From contig JBEKYH010000161.1 of NCBI GenBank assembly GCA_049511115.1, forward strand, positions 1-9,764: a DNA stretch of 9,764 nucleotides. The letters are read 5' to 3'. The first letter of the stretch is position 1. Every line of letters starts with the position of its first letter. The position numbers were made by a program, and so were the translations under genes. The notes under the pieces were generated by a model. That model saw nothing but the letters and a program-made list of their open reading frames with translations, made no database searches and was not told the DNA's origin. This document shows, piece after piece, positions 1 through 5,528 of the stretch. Source of the DNA: JBEKYH01 sp049511115. Its GTDB lineage: Bacteria; Planctomycetota; Phycisphaerae; Tepidisphaerales; Tepidisphaeraceae.

Positions 1-175
1 TGGGTGTTAAAAGGTCGTGCACACGAAACGACCCCGGTTGCGAAAGACGCTGCTGTTGTGTTTGTGCTTCCGTGTTCCTTTCATGGCGGCGACCGCCTTC
101 CCAGGTCAATTTCTCCCCCTGGTCCGACTTTCATGGCACAACTGCAATCTTGCCCAACATCCGATTGCCGAAAGC
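1..175. other. Left-edge segment, no gene assigned
   Basis: I can support no gene here. On the minus strand, downstream of RNA copy 1, there are two short overlapping reading frames. One begins with ATG at 134 (17 codons). The other is a 25-residue frame from ATG at 84 to a TAA at 7-9, starting MKGTRKHKHN and rich in basic residues, with a weak GGAAGG about 11 nt upstream. Neither resembles a family I know. Plus-strand frames across this stretch are open but have no convincing ribosome site and run through RNA copy 1, so I treat them as chance. The segment may be the 5' part of a leader whose gene lies to the left of the window. Confidence 0.3.
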
Positions 176-279
176 AAAAAAACCGACGTGGTTTTACGCC
201 CATAGGCATTCAACCACGTCGGTTTACTCTCCAACCGGCCTCCGGAAGAACCGGGTGCCCTTTATTGAGTCGGCCGACG
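176..279 (-). ncRNA. Repeated structured RNA with terminator, copy 1
   Basis: First of five copies, read on the minus strand. From 5' to 3': CGTCGG (274-279), ACTC, AATAAAGGGC, a small hairpin (CCGG...CCGG), GCC, GTT, GAGAGTAAA. Then comes a long stem, AACCGACGTGGTT pairing with AACCACGTCGGTT (5' arm within 212-225, 3' arm 181-193), followed by seven U (176-182). This copy carries the clearest compensatory changes: the terminator base is A-U (AAACC/GGTTT) where other copies have AAGCC/GGCTT, and the closing stem is ACTC/GAGT where copy 4 has ACTT/AAGT. The 5' CGTCGG is a perfect complement of the terminator's CCGACG. Its target, if it is a leader, lies at or beyond the left edge. It also lies downstream of the gene ending at 433. 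Confidence 0.75.
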
Positions 280-330
280 ACTTTTGTTTTCCGTTTGGAG
301 CTCAATCATGTGCAGCTCCGCGTCTGTGGC

Positions 331-358
331 ATCGTAAGGATTCGACATTTCAGAACAA
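331..358 (-). promoter_or_regulatory. Candidate promoter for RNA copy 1
   Basis: Minus-strand TTGTTC (353-358), a 16-nt spacer and TACGAT (331-336) resemble a sigma70 -35/-10 pair. The match is weak alone (3/6 and 4/6) but is supported by the same TTG-N16/17-TAnnAT layout before all five RNA copies. A GGAGCT/AGCTCC hairpin (297-319) follows the expected start, at a position similar to hairpins in front of copies 4 and 5. Confidence 0.4.
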
Positions 359-382
359 TCAGGGTTTGAGGGTGTTGGGCGC

Positions 383-407
383 AAAAAAACCTTACAACGC
401 CGATTGT
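383..407 (-). terminator. Weak intrinsic terminator after the 433-1128 gene
   Basis: On the minus strand a short stem (ACAA/TTGT, loop TCGGCG, 394-407) is followed by AAGG and seven T (383-389). It lies 26 bases past the TGA at 433. The long U run is typical, but the stem is only four base pairs, so this could be a weak terminator or chance. Confidence 0.4.
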
Positions 408-432
408 TGGGTCGATCGCTCTGCCGTTGCCT

Positions 433-1128
433 TCATTTCGCAGATGAGGGTGAGGCCTCGACGAACAGTTCGCGCGCCTTGGCCAATAGCTGGTCATCGG
501 TGAGATGGTGATCGTCGATAACAACTGAGCCGATGACGCGCTCCGCGATGTCGGGGTGATGGCGTTTCAAGTCGGCGAGCAACTGCTCCATGGCGCTGCT
601 CGCCCCCGTGCCCGCGCCGAAGAGCAGAATTTGTTTGGCTCCGAGCAGCGTCTTGACGACCGATTCATAGAAGCTCCGCCGCTCCGGCTTGCGCTGGCCG
701 TTGGAGTCGTCCTGGTTGTAGTGGAGATCGCGGCCGTAGCCGAACGGGTCATACGGGGTGATCTTTTGCGGTACGGACCCGTGCATTTCCGCGCTGTAGA
801 CTCGCGCCAGCCGATGATCGATGACCACCAGCAAATGGGTGCCGACCGGCGCGGGAGGCGGCACAGGCGCTCCCGATCGCTCCAGGAAATGGCGCACCTG
901 CATCAGTTCGCGCTTGTCGGCCAGGTCCTTGCCGCGCGGGCGGCGCAGCATGAGCATCTGGCCGTTGCGGGTGACCTTGAGGTTTCCCTGTTCGTCGTCA
1001 ACCGTCTGGGCGCCGGGGATCGCGCCCAGCAGCGACCAGACATCCCGCCACTGCAAATTATGCGGCATGGGATGTTGAAAGATGTGCTGATATACCTTCC
1101 GATGCGGACCCGATAGTTGCGATTCCAA
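433..1128 (-). CDS. HicA-like N-terminus plus eRF1-like C-terminus, unknown function
   Basis: A 231-residue soluble protein with no signal peptide or membrane segment. The first 85 or so residues (HRKVYQHIFQHP, NLQWRDVWSLL, GNLKVTRNGQ) resemble the HicA-like nucleic-acid-binding module in conserved bacterial hypothetical proteins. The part from about residue 95 (LLVVIDHRLARVYSAE, QILLFGAGTGASSAMEQLL, DIAERVIGSVVIDDHHLTDDQL) resembles the host-attachment/bacterial eRF1-like fold, in which a glycine loop and a late TDDQL-type helix recur. The function of such proteins is not settled; a ribosome- or RNA-linked stress role is only a guess. The start is TTG at 1128, chosen because AGGAGG lies six bases upstream and no ATG fits. 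It is the last gene of the minus-strand series, 151 bases after the stress-protein gene, so it may have its own promoter. Confidence 0.8.
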   Translation of the reverse strand: MESQLSGPHRKVYQHIFQHPMPHNLQWRDVWSLLGAIPGAQTVDDEQGNLKVTRNGQMLMLRRPRGKDLADKRELMQVRHFLERSGAPVPPPAPVGTHLLVVIDHRLARVYSAEMHGSVPQKITPYDPFGYGRDLHYNQDDSNGQRKPERRSFYESVVKTLLGAKQILLFGAGTGASSAMEQLLADLKRHHPDIAERVIGSVVIDDHHLTDDQLLAKARELFVEASPSSAK

Positions 1129-1279
1129 TTGGTGCCTCCTGGTTTATTGAACGTGCTCGGCGAGGAACCACGCCTGCTTGAACCGGGCATTTCAAGACTC
1201 CTGGGTGAAATGGCAGGAAACGCGACGGCTCTATATCGCCGCCGCGCTTCCGAGAGTGCCAATGATTAGCAGCCGTGAA

Positions 1280-1819
1280 TTAGACAAGTACCGCGACGGG
1301 GGCATCAGCCAGATACAAATTGGCTTGCGATGCTCCCGAGTTGGACACGATCGTTTTAGCGCGGGTGACTTCATCGGGGGTTCCGTGAATGACCAGCATG
1401 AACTTGCCCGCCTTGAGGGAGGTCTCGTAATTGAGGATGCTGTCCTTGGGAATGCCGATGCTGTAAAGCCCGGCGCCGATGGCGCTAAGCCCGCCAACAA
1501 CGACCGCGCCTTCCAAAGCCGCGGCAATCCACGTGACAATCGGCCCGAACGCGACAAACGGCCCAACGCCGGGAATGAGGAAGAAAGCCGACCCAAAAAG
1601 CAGGCCCCACAGCCCGCCCCAGAAGGCGCCGTTCTTGCCCCAATATTTCATCCGATCGCCGGTGGTGTAATACCCGACGACATGCTCGTCCGTGTGGTAA
1701 TCCTGGCCGACGATCGACAGGCCCTTCATATCAAAGCCGTCCTGCTGGAGTTCCTTGACGGCTGCCTCTGCCTGCGTGTGCTGATCGAAAATCGCCACGA
1801 CTGAATTTTTGCTCATCAT
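1280..1819 (-). CDS. General-stress-type protein with Gly-rich membrane hairpin
   Basis: A 179-residue protein. Residues 6-45 (VVAIFDQHTQAEAAVKELQ, then GLSIVGQDY) match the heat-induced/general stress (YflT/GSP17M-like, DUF1269-like) beta-alpha-beta module, in which a helix carrying AEAAVKEL is typical. Residues about 62-125 form a glycine-rich hydrophobic stretch (GAFWGGLWGLLFGSAFFLIP, then IVTWIAAALEGAVVVGG) that probably makes two membrane helices or a glycine-zipper hairpin. The C-terminal third (KAGKFMLVIHGTPDEVTRAK) looks like a second ferredoxin-like half. Members are usually stress-induced in soil bacteria; a biochemical role is not known. AGGAG lies seven bases before ATG 1819, and the adjacent ATG at 1816 is an equal alternative. 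The gene follows the one-TM protein by 60 bases and probably belongs to the same unit. Confidence 0.85.
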   Translation of the reverse strand: MMSKNSVVAIFDQHTQAEAAVKELQQDGFDMKGLSIVGQDYHTDEHVVGYYTTGDRMKYWGKNGAFWGGLWGLLFGSAFFLIPGVGPFVAFGPIVTWIAAALEGAVVVGGLSAIGAGLYSIGIPKDSILNYETSLKAGKFMLVIHGTPDEVTRAKTIVSNSGASQANLYLADAPVAVLV

Positions 1820-1879
1820 ATCTAGACTCCTCTAATTGGTCGGAAAGCATCTGGTCTCCGCACCCTTGGTAAAACTTGA

Positions 1880-2074
1880 CTATTTATGTCCTAAATCCTG
1901 AACGTCCTGCTTCAAATCGGATTTGTCCTGGTTCACTTTGTCCTTATCCACCGTCACGGTGACGGTGGATTGACCATGATCATCGTGCGATTCGGCACGG
2001 AACCAGCCGCGGTAGAAGCCGACGGCGGCAATGAGAGCCGCTAACAAAACGACCATGCCTACAAATCGAGTCAC
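1880..2074 (-). CDS. Small single-pass membrane protein with charged tail
   Basis: A 64-residue protein beginning at GTG 2074. Residues 3-20 (RFVGMVVLLAALIAAVGF) form one membrane helix. The rest is an acidic and basic soluble tail with a short beta-prone TVTVTV run and a repeated Asp/Lys pattern (DKDKVNQDKSDLKQDVQDL) that could be an amphipathic helix. I do not recognise a family. The frame stays open upstream to 2224, but that part overlaps the DUF3309 gene. GTG 2074 is preceded by GGAG at a six-base gap and starts 23 bases after the DUF3309 stop, so I use it. The orientation and tight spacing suggest co-translation with its neighbours. Confidence 0.75.
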   Translation of the reverse strand: MTRFVGMVVLLAALIAAVGFYRGWFRAESHDDHGQSTVTVTVDKDKVNQDKSDLKQDVQDLGHK

Positions 2075-2097
2075 GTTCGACTCCTGGCTGGAAGAAT

Positions 2098-2262
2098 TCA
2101 CAGCCTGTACGGAAGCACGTTGCACAGCATCAAAATCACCAGAATCAGCAGAAGCACGCCGAAGCCGCCGCTTGGGCCATAGCCCCAGTTTTTGCTGTAG
2201 CCGTAATGGGGAAGTCCGCCGCACAGCAACAAGACCACGATAATGATAAGTATGAGACCCAT
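2098..2262 (-). CDS. DUF3309-type small membrane peptide
   Basis: A 54-residue peptide in two hydrophobic halves: MGLILIIIVVLLLCGGLPHY (residues 1-20) and GGFGVLLLILVILMLCNVLP (32-51), joined by a Tyr/Gly/Ser-rich turn (GYSKNWGYGPSG). This is the layout of the DUF3309 family, tiny proteins with LLCGGLP-type signatures found in many environmental proteobacteria and relatives. Function is unknown. AGGA lies six bases before ATG 2262. It sits 33 bases after the His/Asp-rich lipoprotein and 23 bases before the one-TM gene. A larger frame on the same strand runs across part of it, but the recognisable family sequence decides for this one. Confidence 0.88.
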   Translation of the reverse strand: MGLILIIIVVLLLCGGLPHYGYSKNWGYGPSGGFGVLLLILVILMLCNVLPYRL

Positions 2263-2295
2263 ATGGATTCCTTTCATTGGCGGCTGGCGCCAGGA

Positions 2296-2496
2296 TTATT
2301 GATGGTCGTTGGAGTGATCGACATCCGCGTGGACGTCCACGTGGGCATCATCATGGTGTTGATCATCAAAATGCGGATCATCATGATGGTCGTCGCGGTG
2401 ATCGTCATGGCCCCATTGGCAGCCGGCGATTCCCATCATGGTGGCTAAGGCAATTGCCACCGTCAGTGTTGTCTTGAGTAATGTTGTGTGTTTCAT
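2296..2496 (-). CDS. His/Asp-rich small lipoprotein
   Basis: A 66-residue predicted lipoprotein. Residues 1-25 are a signal peptide (MKHTTLLKTTLTVAIALATM) ending in a lipobox, GIAGC, with the lipidated cysteine at 26. Of the 40 residues after that cysteine, 11 are His and 14 are Asp, in HDDH, DDHHDD and HHDD clusters. Such a tail would be expected to bind divalent metals (zinc, nickel, copper or cobalt) at the membrane face, or to be disordered and acidic. I know no named family. AGGAG lies seven bases before ATG 2496. Its signal peptide is clearly related to that of the upstream lipoprotein (11 of the first 18 residues identical), which suggests duplication or shared origin of that segment. 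Confidence 0.82.
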   Translation of the reverse strand: MKHTTLLKTTLTVAIALATMMGIAGCQWGHDDHRDDHHDDPHFDDQHHDDAHVDVHADVDHSNDHQ

Positions 2497-2532
2497 AGTA
2501 GAACTCCTGTCTTCGTTCTAAAAAGGCTCGAC

Positions 2533-2904
2533 TCAATTCCAGCGCCCCGCGACATAGACGTAACCATGCTCGCCATGCTCATAGTGCGACGCGACCCAGC
2601 GGCCGTGACCCGCCGGCGGACGATCCCATCGCCCATGCCGCAATTCGTAGCGGCCGCCGACCACGACATATTCGGGCTGAATCCAGACCATGCCGACTTC
2701 CGGCGCCGGGGCCGGCTCCTCGTAAACGACCGGCGGCGGCGGCTCGACCACCACTTCCTGATCGGGCGGCGCCGCTTCCACAACAACCGCCGGCTGCGGG
2801 CTGTAAACGTCCACGGAGCACCCGCAGATCAGCAGCGCCGGCAAGGCAATCGCAGCGGCCAGTGTGGTATTGATCAATGTGACTCGCTTCATACGTTCAC
2901 TCAT
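2533..2904 (-). CDS. YXWGXW-repeat lipoprotein
   Basis: A 123-residue predicted lipoprotein. The signal peptide ends with LLICGC, making Cys29 the lipid site. Residues 33-70 are Pro/Val/Glu-rich (VVVEPPPPVVYEEPAPAPEV), a spacer typical of envelope lipoproteins. The C-terminal half has two copies of the YXWGXW-type unit, one ending YELRHGRW and the other YVYVAGRW, each beginning with an aromatic W(I/V). Such proteins are common in environmental diderm bacteria; their role is unknown. The start is uncertain. ATG 2904 overlaps the stop of the upstream gene as ATGA, which suggests translational coupling, while ATG 2892 (MKRVTL) better matches the signal peptide of the 2496 lipoprotein. The plus-strand gene at 6527 is another member of the family. 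Confidence 0.85.
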   Translation of the reverse strand: MSERMKRVTLINTTLAAAIALPALLICGCSVDVYSPQPAVVVEAAPPDQEVVVEPPPPVVYEEPAPAPEVGMVWIQPEYVVVGGRYELRHGRWDRPPAGHGRWVASHYEHGEHGYVYVAGRWN

Positions 2905-3329
2905 TTCGTGATAAATGGATCGCTAGATCCGCCTTGGGTCCAACTGCCCCCTGCCACCTTCTGGGAGAGGAGAAACACCTGGACCATGGTTCCGGTCGTA
3001 AACGCCTGCACCACCGCGCCGGTGGCCGGCTCGATTTCCGCCGTCGATTCGCGCACGGCAACTCCGGTGATGCGTTTGATCGCCTCGCGCAGCGGCGCGG
3101 AAGAATTGCTGAACAACTGGCGATGAAACTCCTGCACCTGGCTGGCCCCCTCGGGGCTTTGCGCCAAGGTTCTTTCGGCCTTGGACAAGGCGCCGTGAAG
3201 CGTAACGACCAATGTGTCGCCGCTGAGAACCACCGTCACCGATTCGGCCGCGTGGCCCGTGCGCTGCTGCTGGAAGGTCATCGCGGCATCGGCAATCTGC
3301 TTCGCCATGGTTGGATTGACCTCTAACAT
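2901..3329 (-). CDS. DUF2294/MpsC-domain protein, first paralog
   Basis: About 142 residues, soluble, no signal peptide. The pattern is that of the DUF2294 (MpsC-like) domain: an N-terminal helix (MAKQIADAAMTFQQQRTG), a strand with LSGDTLVVTLHGALSKAE, a helix (VQEFHRQLF...LREAIKRITG) and a final strand (VQVFLL). MpsC-type domains are linked in some Gram-positives to membrane-potential systems and small-colony phenotypes; elsewhere they have no assigned role. The usual GRGP motif after the first helix is replaced by TGHAAE here, so this copy is divergent. Three starts are possible (3344, 3329, 3308); 3329 is preceded by GGGGAA and gives an N-terminus as long as that of the second paralog. Its stop overlaps the lipoprotein start. 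Confidence 0.75.
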   Translation of the reverse strand: MLEVNPTMAKQIADAAMTFQQQRTGHAAESVTVVLSGDTLVVTLHGALSKAERTLAQSPEGASQVQEFHRQLFSNSSAPLREAIKRITGVAVRESTAEIEPATGAVVQAFTTGTMVQVFLLSQKVAGGSWTQGGSSDPFITK

Positions 3330-3392
3330 TTCACATTTCCCCATATGGCGGCGACGATTCGTGGTTTGTCGCGGCCGGTAAAAGGCTGACGT

Positions 3393-3415
3393 GGCGGAAT
3401 GGCTTGTCTTCCGCC
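3393..3415 (-). promoter_or_regulatory. Hairpin upstream of the first DUF2294 gene
   Basis: GGCGGAA (3409-3415 read on the minus strand) pairs with TTCCGCC (3393-3399) around a nine-base loop. A four-T run follows only after a gap, at 3378-3385, so it is a poor terminator. It may be an attenuator or an mRNA stabiliser at the head of the 3329-1280 gene series. Confidence 0.35.
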
Positions 3416-3430
3416 GCACGCCGGCTTTAC

Positions 3431-3464
3431 AAAAGAGGGCGCCACGCCCCTCGGCGGGGCGCCC
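3431..3464 (-). terminator. Intrinsic terminator of the collagen/OmpA gene
   Basis: Sixteen bases after the stop at 3480, minus-strand GGGCGCC (3458-3464) pairs with GGCGCCC (3437-3443), followed by TCTTTTG (3430-3436). The GC-rich stem with a short U-rich end fits an intrinsic terminator. It separates the collagen/OmpA gene from the DUF2294 series, which then needs its own promoter or depends on read-through. Confidence 0.65.
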
Positions 3465-3479
3465 CGCGATTACTTGAAC

Positions 3480-4439
3480 TTAGTTGCGGGTGCTGATCAG
3501 GATTGCGACGCGACGATCGCGGCGCTGGTTTTCGTCGCCGTACGCGCCGGTCTGAATGCGGTCGGCGGGGACACCCGCGTCCAGAAGTGCGTGGCGCACC
3601 GAGTTGACGCGGCGATCGGACAGGTCCTGGTTGTGGGGATCGGCGCCGTGCATGTCCATCGAGCCGTCGATGCCGACCTGGAGCGAGGGGTTGGCCTTCA
3701 GGTAAGCGGCAATCTCAGCGACCGTGCCGGTCTGGGAGTCGCGAACATCGGCGCTGTTGTAATCAAACCAGAATTCGCGATAGGCGGTCCACTGACCGAC
3801 CACGCCGGCCGGACCTTGAGCGCCGGTTGCGCCGGTGGCGCCTTGAGCGCCCGCGGGACCGGAGTAACCGGTCGCGCCGGCGACCCCGGCAGTCGAACTG
3901 CCTTGAGCGCCGGTCGCGCCGGTTTCGCCTTGTTCGCCCGCCGGACCGCTGCGTCCAGCCGGGCCGGCCGGACCGATAAGGGTCGGGCCCTGGGCGCCTG
4001 TTTCGCCTGTAGCGCCTTGTGCGCCCTGGGGACCGGCACTGCCTGTCGGGCCGGCATAGCCGGGCAGACTCGCGCCCATGGAGCCCGCCTGTCCGGCAGC
4101 GCCTGTCGCGCCTTGGGGACCCGATGCGCCCTGTGGGCCGCTGGGACCGACGGCAACTTCGCCCGCCACGCCGGTCGCGCCGGTGTAGCCCTGGACGCCG
4201 TTGACGCCGGACGGTCCTTGCGCCCCGCGGTCGCCGGCCAGGGCATATCCCGCGGGACCGGTGACGCCGGTGGGGCCTTGCTGGCCGACCGGTCCGGACG
4301 GACCCTGCGGACCCGCCGGGCCCATCAGGCTCGATTGTGCGGGAGAGGAAAACGTGGCCTGGGTCGGTTGGGGCTGGGTTTGCGTGCTGCAACCTGCAAA
4401 AACCATCGCGGTAGCCGCGAGTAACAGTTGTCTTTTCAT
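3480..4439 (-). CDS. Collagen-like OmpA-family lipoprotein
   Basis: A 319-residue predicted outer-membrane lipoprotein in three parts. Residues 1-16 are a signal peptide ending in FAGC (Cys17 lipidated). Residues about 40-215 are Gly-X-Y collagen-like repeats, rich in GPQG, GATG and GPAG, with interruptions near 65-70 (YALAGD), 93-98 (GEVAVG), 123-128 and 153-156. Residues 222-319 are an OmpA C-terminal peptidoglycan-binding domain: FDYNSADV strand, a D-to-R pair probably contacting diaminopimelate (Asp262, Arg277 in LSDRR), and a closing DRRVAIL strand. A collagen rod between a lipid anchor and a wall-binding domain suggests a spacer or surface stalk; that is inference. ATG 4439 follows GAGG at a seven-base gap; the frame extends upstream to 4586 but crosses RNA copy 2's terminator. 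RNA copy 2 ends 112 bases upstream. Confidence 0.92.
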   Translation of the reverse strand: MKRQLLLAATAMVFAGCSTQTQPQPTQATFSSPAQSSLMGPAGPQGPSGPVGQQGPTGVTGPAGYALAGDRGAQGPSGVNGVQGYTGATGVAGEVAVGPSGPQGASGPQGATGAAGQAGSMGASLPGYAGPTGSAGPQGAQGATGETGAQGPTLIGPAGPAGRSGPAGEQGETGATGAQGSSTAGVAGATGYSGPAGAQGATGATGAQGPAGVVGQWTAYREFWFDYNSADVRDSQTGTVAEIAAYLKANPSLQVGIDGSMDMHGADPHNQDLSDRRVNSVRHALLDAGVPADRIQTGAYGDENQRRDRRVAILISTRN

Positions 4440-4550
4440 TGTCGTTGCCTCGGTAAATTGGGCTTCTAAACAGTTCTGCCGGTGATTCGCGACGTTCGCG
4501 TCACCTGTGGATTTCAAGTTAACTTTCCAGACAGAAGAAATGAGCAGACC

Positions 4551-4659
4551 AAAAAAAAGCCGACGTGGTTGAACACCCGGAGGCATTCAACCACGTCGGC
4601 TTACTCATTAACAGGCCGCGCGATTTGGTTCGCGTTGCCCTTCATCTAGTCATCCGGCG
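4551..4659 (-). ncRNA. Repeated structured RNA with terminator, copy 2
   Basis: Second copy, minus strand. Order: CGCCGG (4654-4659), ATGACTA, GATGAAGGGC, a CGCG/CGCG hairpin, GCC, TGTTAATGAGTAA. Then a perfect 15-bp stem (4586-4600 with 4559-4573, beginning GCCGACGTGG) and eight U (4551-4558). The CGCCGG segment could pair with CCGACG of the terminator at five of six positions. Copies 1 and 2 share 19 identical bases in the terminator arm and loop. It stands between the 4720 gene and the collagen/OmpA gene, reading into the latter. Confidence 0.82.
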
Positions 4660-4682
4660 ATTGTTAATTTGTCTTCTACCAC

Positions 4683-4711
4683 ATCATAGGATGCTCGAAT
4701 GCATAAAGCAA
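4683..4711 (-). promoter_or_regulatory. Candidate promoter for RNA copy 2
   Basis: Minus-strand TTGCTT (4706-4711), 17-nt spacer and TATGAT (4683-4688). It shares ATTGCnTTATGC and the TATGAT box with the promoter before RNA copy 4, which is stronger support than the -35 match alone. Confidence 0.55.
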
Positions 4712-4719
4712 TGTAAAAG

Positions 4720-4911
4720 TTAGGGAATTGTTACTTTCGGCCGAATCTGCGTCTGATCGCGTGTATAGAGTTCCACCAGAGCGCCGCGCAAGGGAGCGCT
4801 GGCTCGCGCCTTGCATCCGGCCACGATTTCACGACCCGACAACGACCAATCTTCCTGCGTCCGCATTCCCGCCTCGGCGTACATTTTCAGGACCGAATCA
4901 AATTGATTCAT
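4720..4911 (-). CDS. Small conserved hypothetical protein
   Basis: A 63-residue soluble protein. The centre (AGMRTQEDWSLSGREIVAGC) and the C-terminal LYTRDQTQ resemble short unnamed proteins of proteobacteria that carry a ...GLRTEEDW...GREV...LYTRDQT pattern. I know no function for them. GGAG six bases upstream supports ATG 4911. It follows the 5242-4961 gene by 49 bases and probably shares its transcript. RNA copy 2's promoter begins just after its stop. Confidence 0.75.
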   Translation of the reverse strand: MNQFDSVLKMYAEAGMRTQEDWSLSGREIVAGCKARASAPLRGALVELYTRDQTQIRPKVTIP

Positions 4912-4960
4912 GGCAATCTCCTTTTGTTATTTGTGATTCTCACTACGGCGCCACGAGCGA

Positions 4961-5242
4961 CTATCGATGCAGCTCCTCCACTTTCACGGCGGCCGGGTCG
5001 ATCATTATGCAGCGCGGCTCAGAGTGCAGAAAATCGTTGAGCTGGGCCTCGGTAACTGAATGACAAAACACGGCAGCGGCCTCACTGCGCAGGGCCTGCC
5101 AGTTGGACGTCTCATAAATATCGCACCAGTGCCTGGCAACGTCGCCTCGCAATGTTTCCATCCATTGCGATGCCACGCCGGCCGCGTTCCTCAACTGAAG
5201 TATAAACGGCAGTCCATCATGTAGTTCATCAACGCTGATCAT
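4961..5242 (-). CDS. Unknown soluble protein, 93 residues
   Basis: I do not recognise this protein. It has no signal peptide or membrane helix. It starts MISVDELHDGLPFILQLRN, contains three Cys residues (in RHWCDIYE, AVFCHSV and PRCIMID) and ends with an acidic, hydrophobic stretch (MIDPAAVKVEEL). The frame is open upstream to 5371, but that part crosses the terminator of RNA copy 3. ATG 5242, with AAAGG about nine bases before it, is the first sensible start after the RNA. It leads the 5242-4720 two-gene unit headed by RNA copy 3. Confidence 0.65.
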   Translation of the reverse strand: MISVDELHDGLPFILQLRNAAGVASQWMETLRGDVARHWCDIYETSNWQALRSEAAAVFCHSVTEAQLNDFLHSEPRCIMIDPAAVKVEELHR

Positions 5243-5304
5243 AAGAACCAACCTTTCAATCCGCCGGACGAATACCATGCTCAACTGGTTTTCAAGCGCG
5301 AGCG

Positions 5305-5417
5305 AAAAACAAAGAAGCCGACGCGCCTGAATGCCTGGAAAACATTCAATCGCGTCGGCCTTACTCTTCAACGAGCCTCCCGCCGTTGCGGGCTGCCCTT
5401 CATCTAGTCTTGCGACG
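5305..5417 (-). ncRNA. Repeated structured RNA with terminator, copy 3
   Basis: Third and most divergent copy, minus strand. Order: CGTCG (5413-5417), AAGACTA, GATGAAGGGC, a CCCGC/GCGGG hairpin, GCTCG, TTGAAGAGTAA, then GCCGACGCG (5351-5359) pairing with CGCGTCGGC (5317-5325). The tail is T-rich but interrupted (TTCTTTGTTTTT), so termination may be weaker. In the closing stem GGC pairs with GCT through one G-U wobble. CGTCG is an exact complement of CGACG in the terminator. The element reads into the 5242 gene, 62 bases downstream. Confidence 0.72.
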
Positions 5418-5487
5418 AATCCGATGACAGCATTCAGTTCTCAATGTGCGCCGAATATTATAAAACACTCGCGACGCTCGTTGATGA

Positions 5488-5515
5488 ATTATAGGGGCCG
5501 GAGGGGTGAATACAA
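5488..5515 (-). promoter_or_regulatory. Candidate promoter for RNA copy 3
   Basis: Minus-strand TTGTAT (5510-5515), a 16-nt spacer and a perfect TATAAT (5488-5493). It lies just after the stop of the second DUF2294 gene. A second TATAAT about 30 bases downstream has no matching -35. Confidence 0.55.
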
Positions 5516-5528
5516 GGAATAGGGCGAA

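Noticed and set aside
4..503. Plus-strand frames at the left edge
   Set aside because: They run through RNA copy 1 and its promoter, have no ribosome sites and give composition typical of non-coding GC-rich DNA.
903..1262. Minus-strand frame with CAGGAG ahead of an ATG near 1191
   Set aside because: It has a good ribosome-like site, but the product is Arg/Ser/Ala-rich, matches no family, and overlaps most of the clearly conserved 433-1128 gene in another frame.
2075..2224. N-terminal extension of the one-TM protein to 2224
   Set aside because: It overlaps the recognisable DUF3309 gene in another frame; GTG 2074 with GGAG is the better start.
3698..4424. Long open frames opposite to and out of frame with the collagen-like gene
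   Set aside because: The periodic GC-rich Gly-X-Y codons leave all other frames free of stops and give Arg/Ala/Pro-rich translations. No ribosome sites or known domains; these are shadows.
5457..5462. Second TATAAT upstream of RNA copy 3
   Set aside because: No TTG-type -35 is found 16-18 bases before it; the TTGTAT/TATAAT pair at 5488-5515 fits better.
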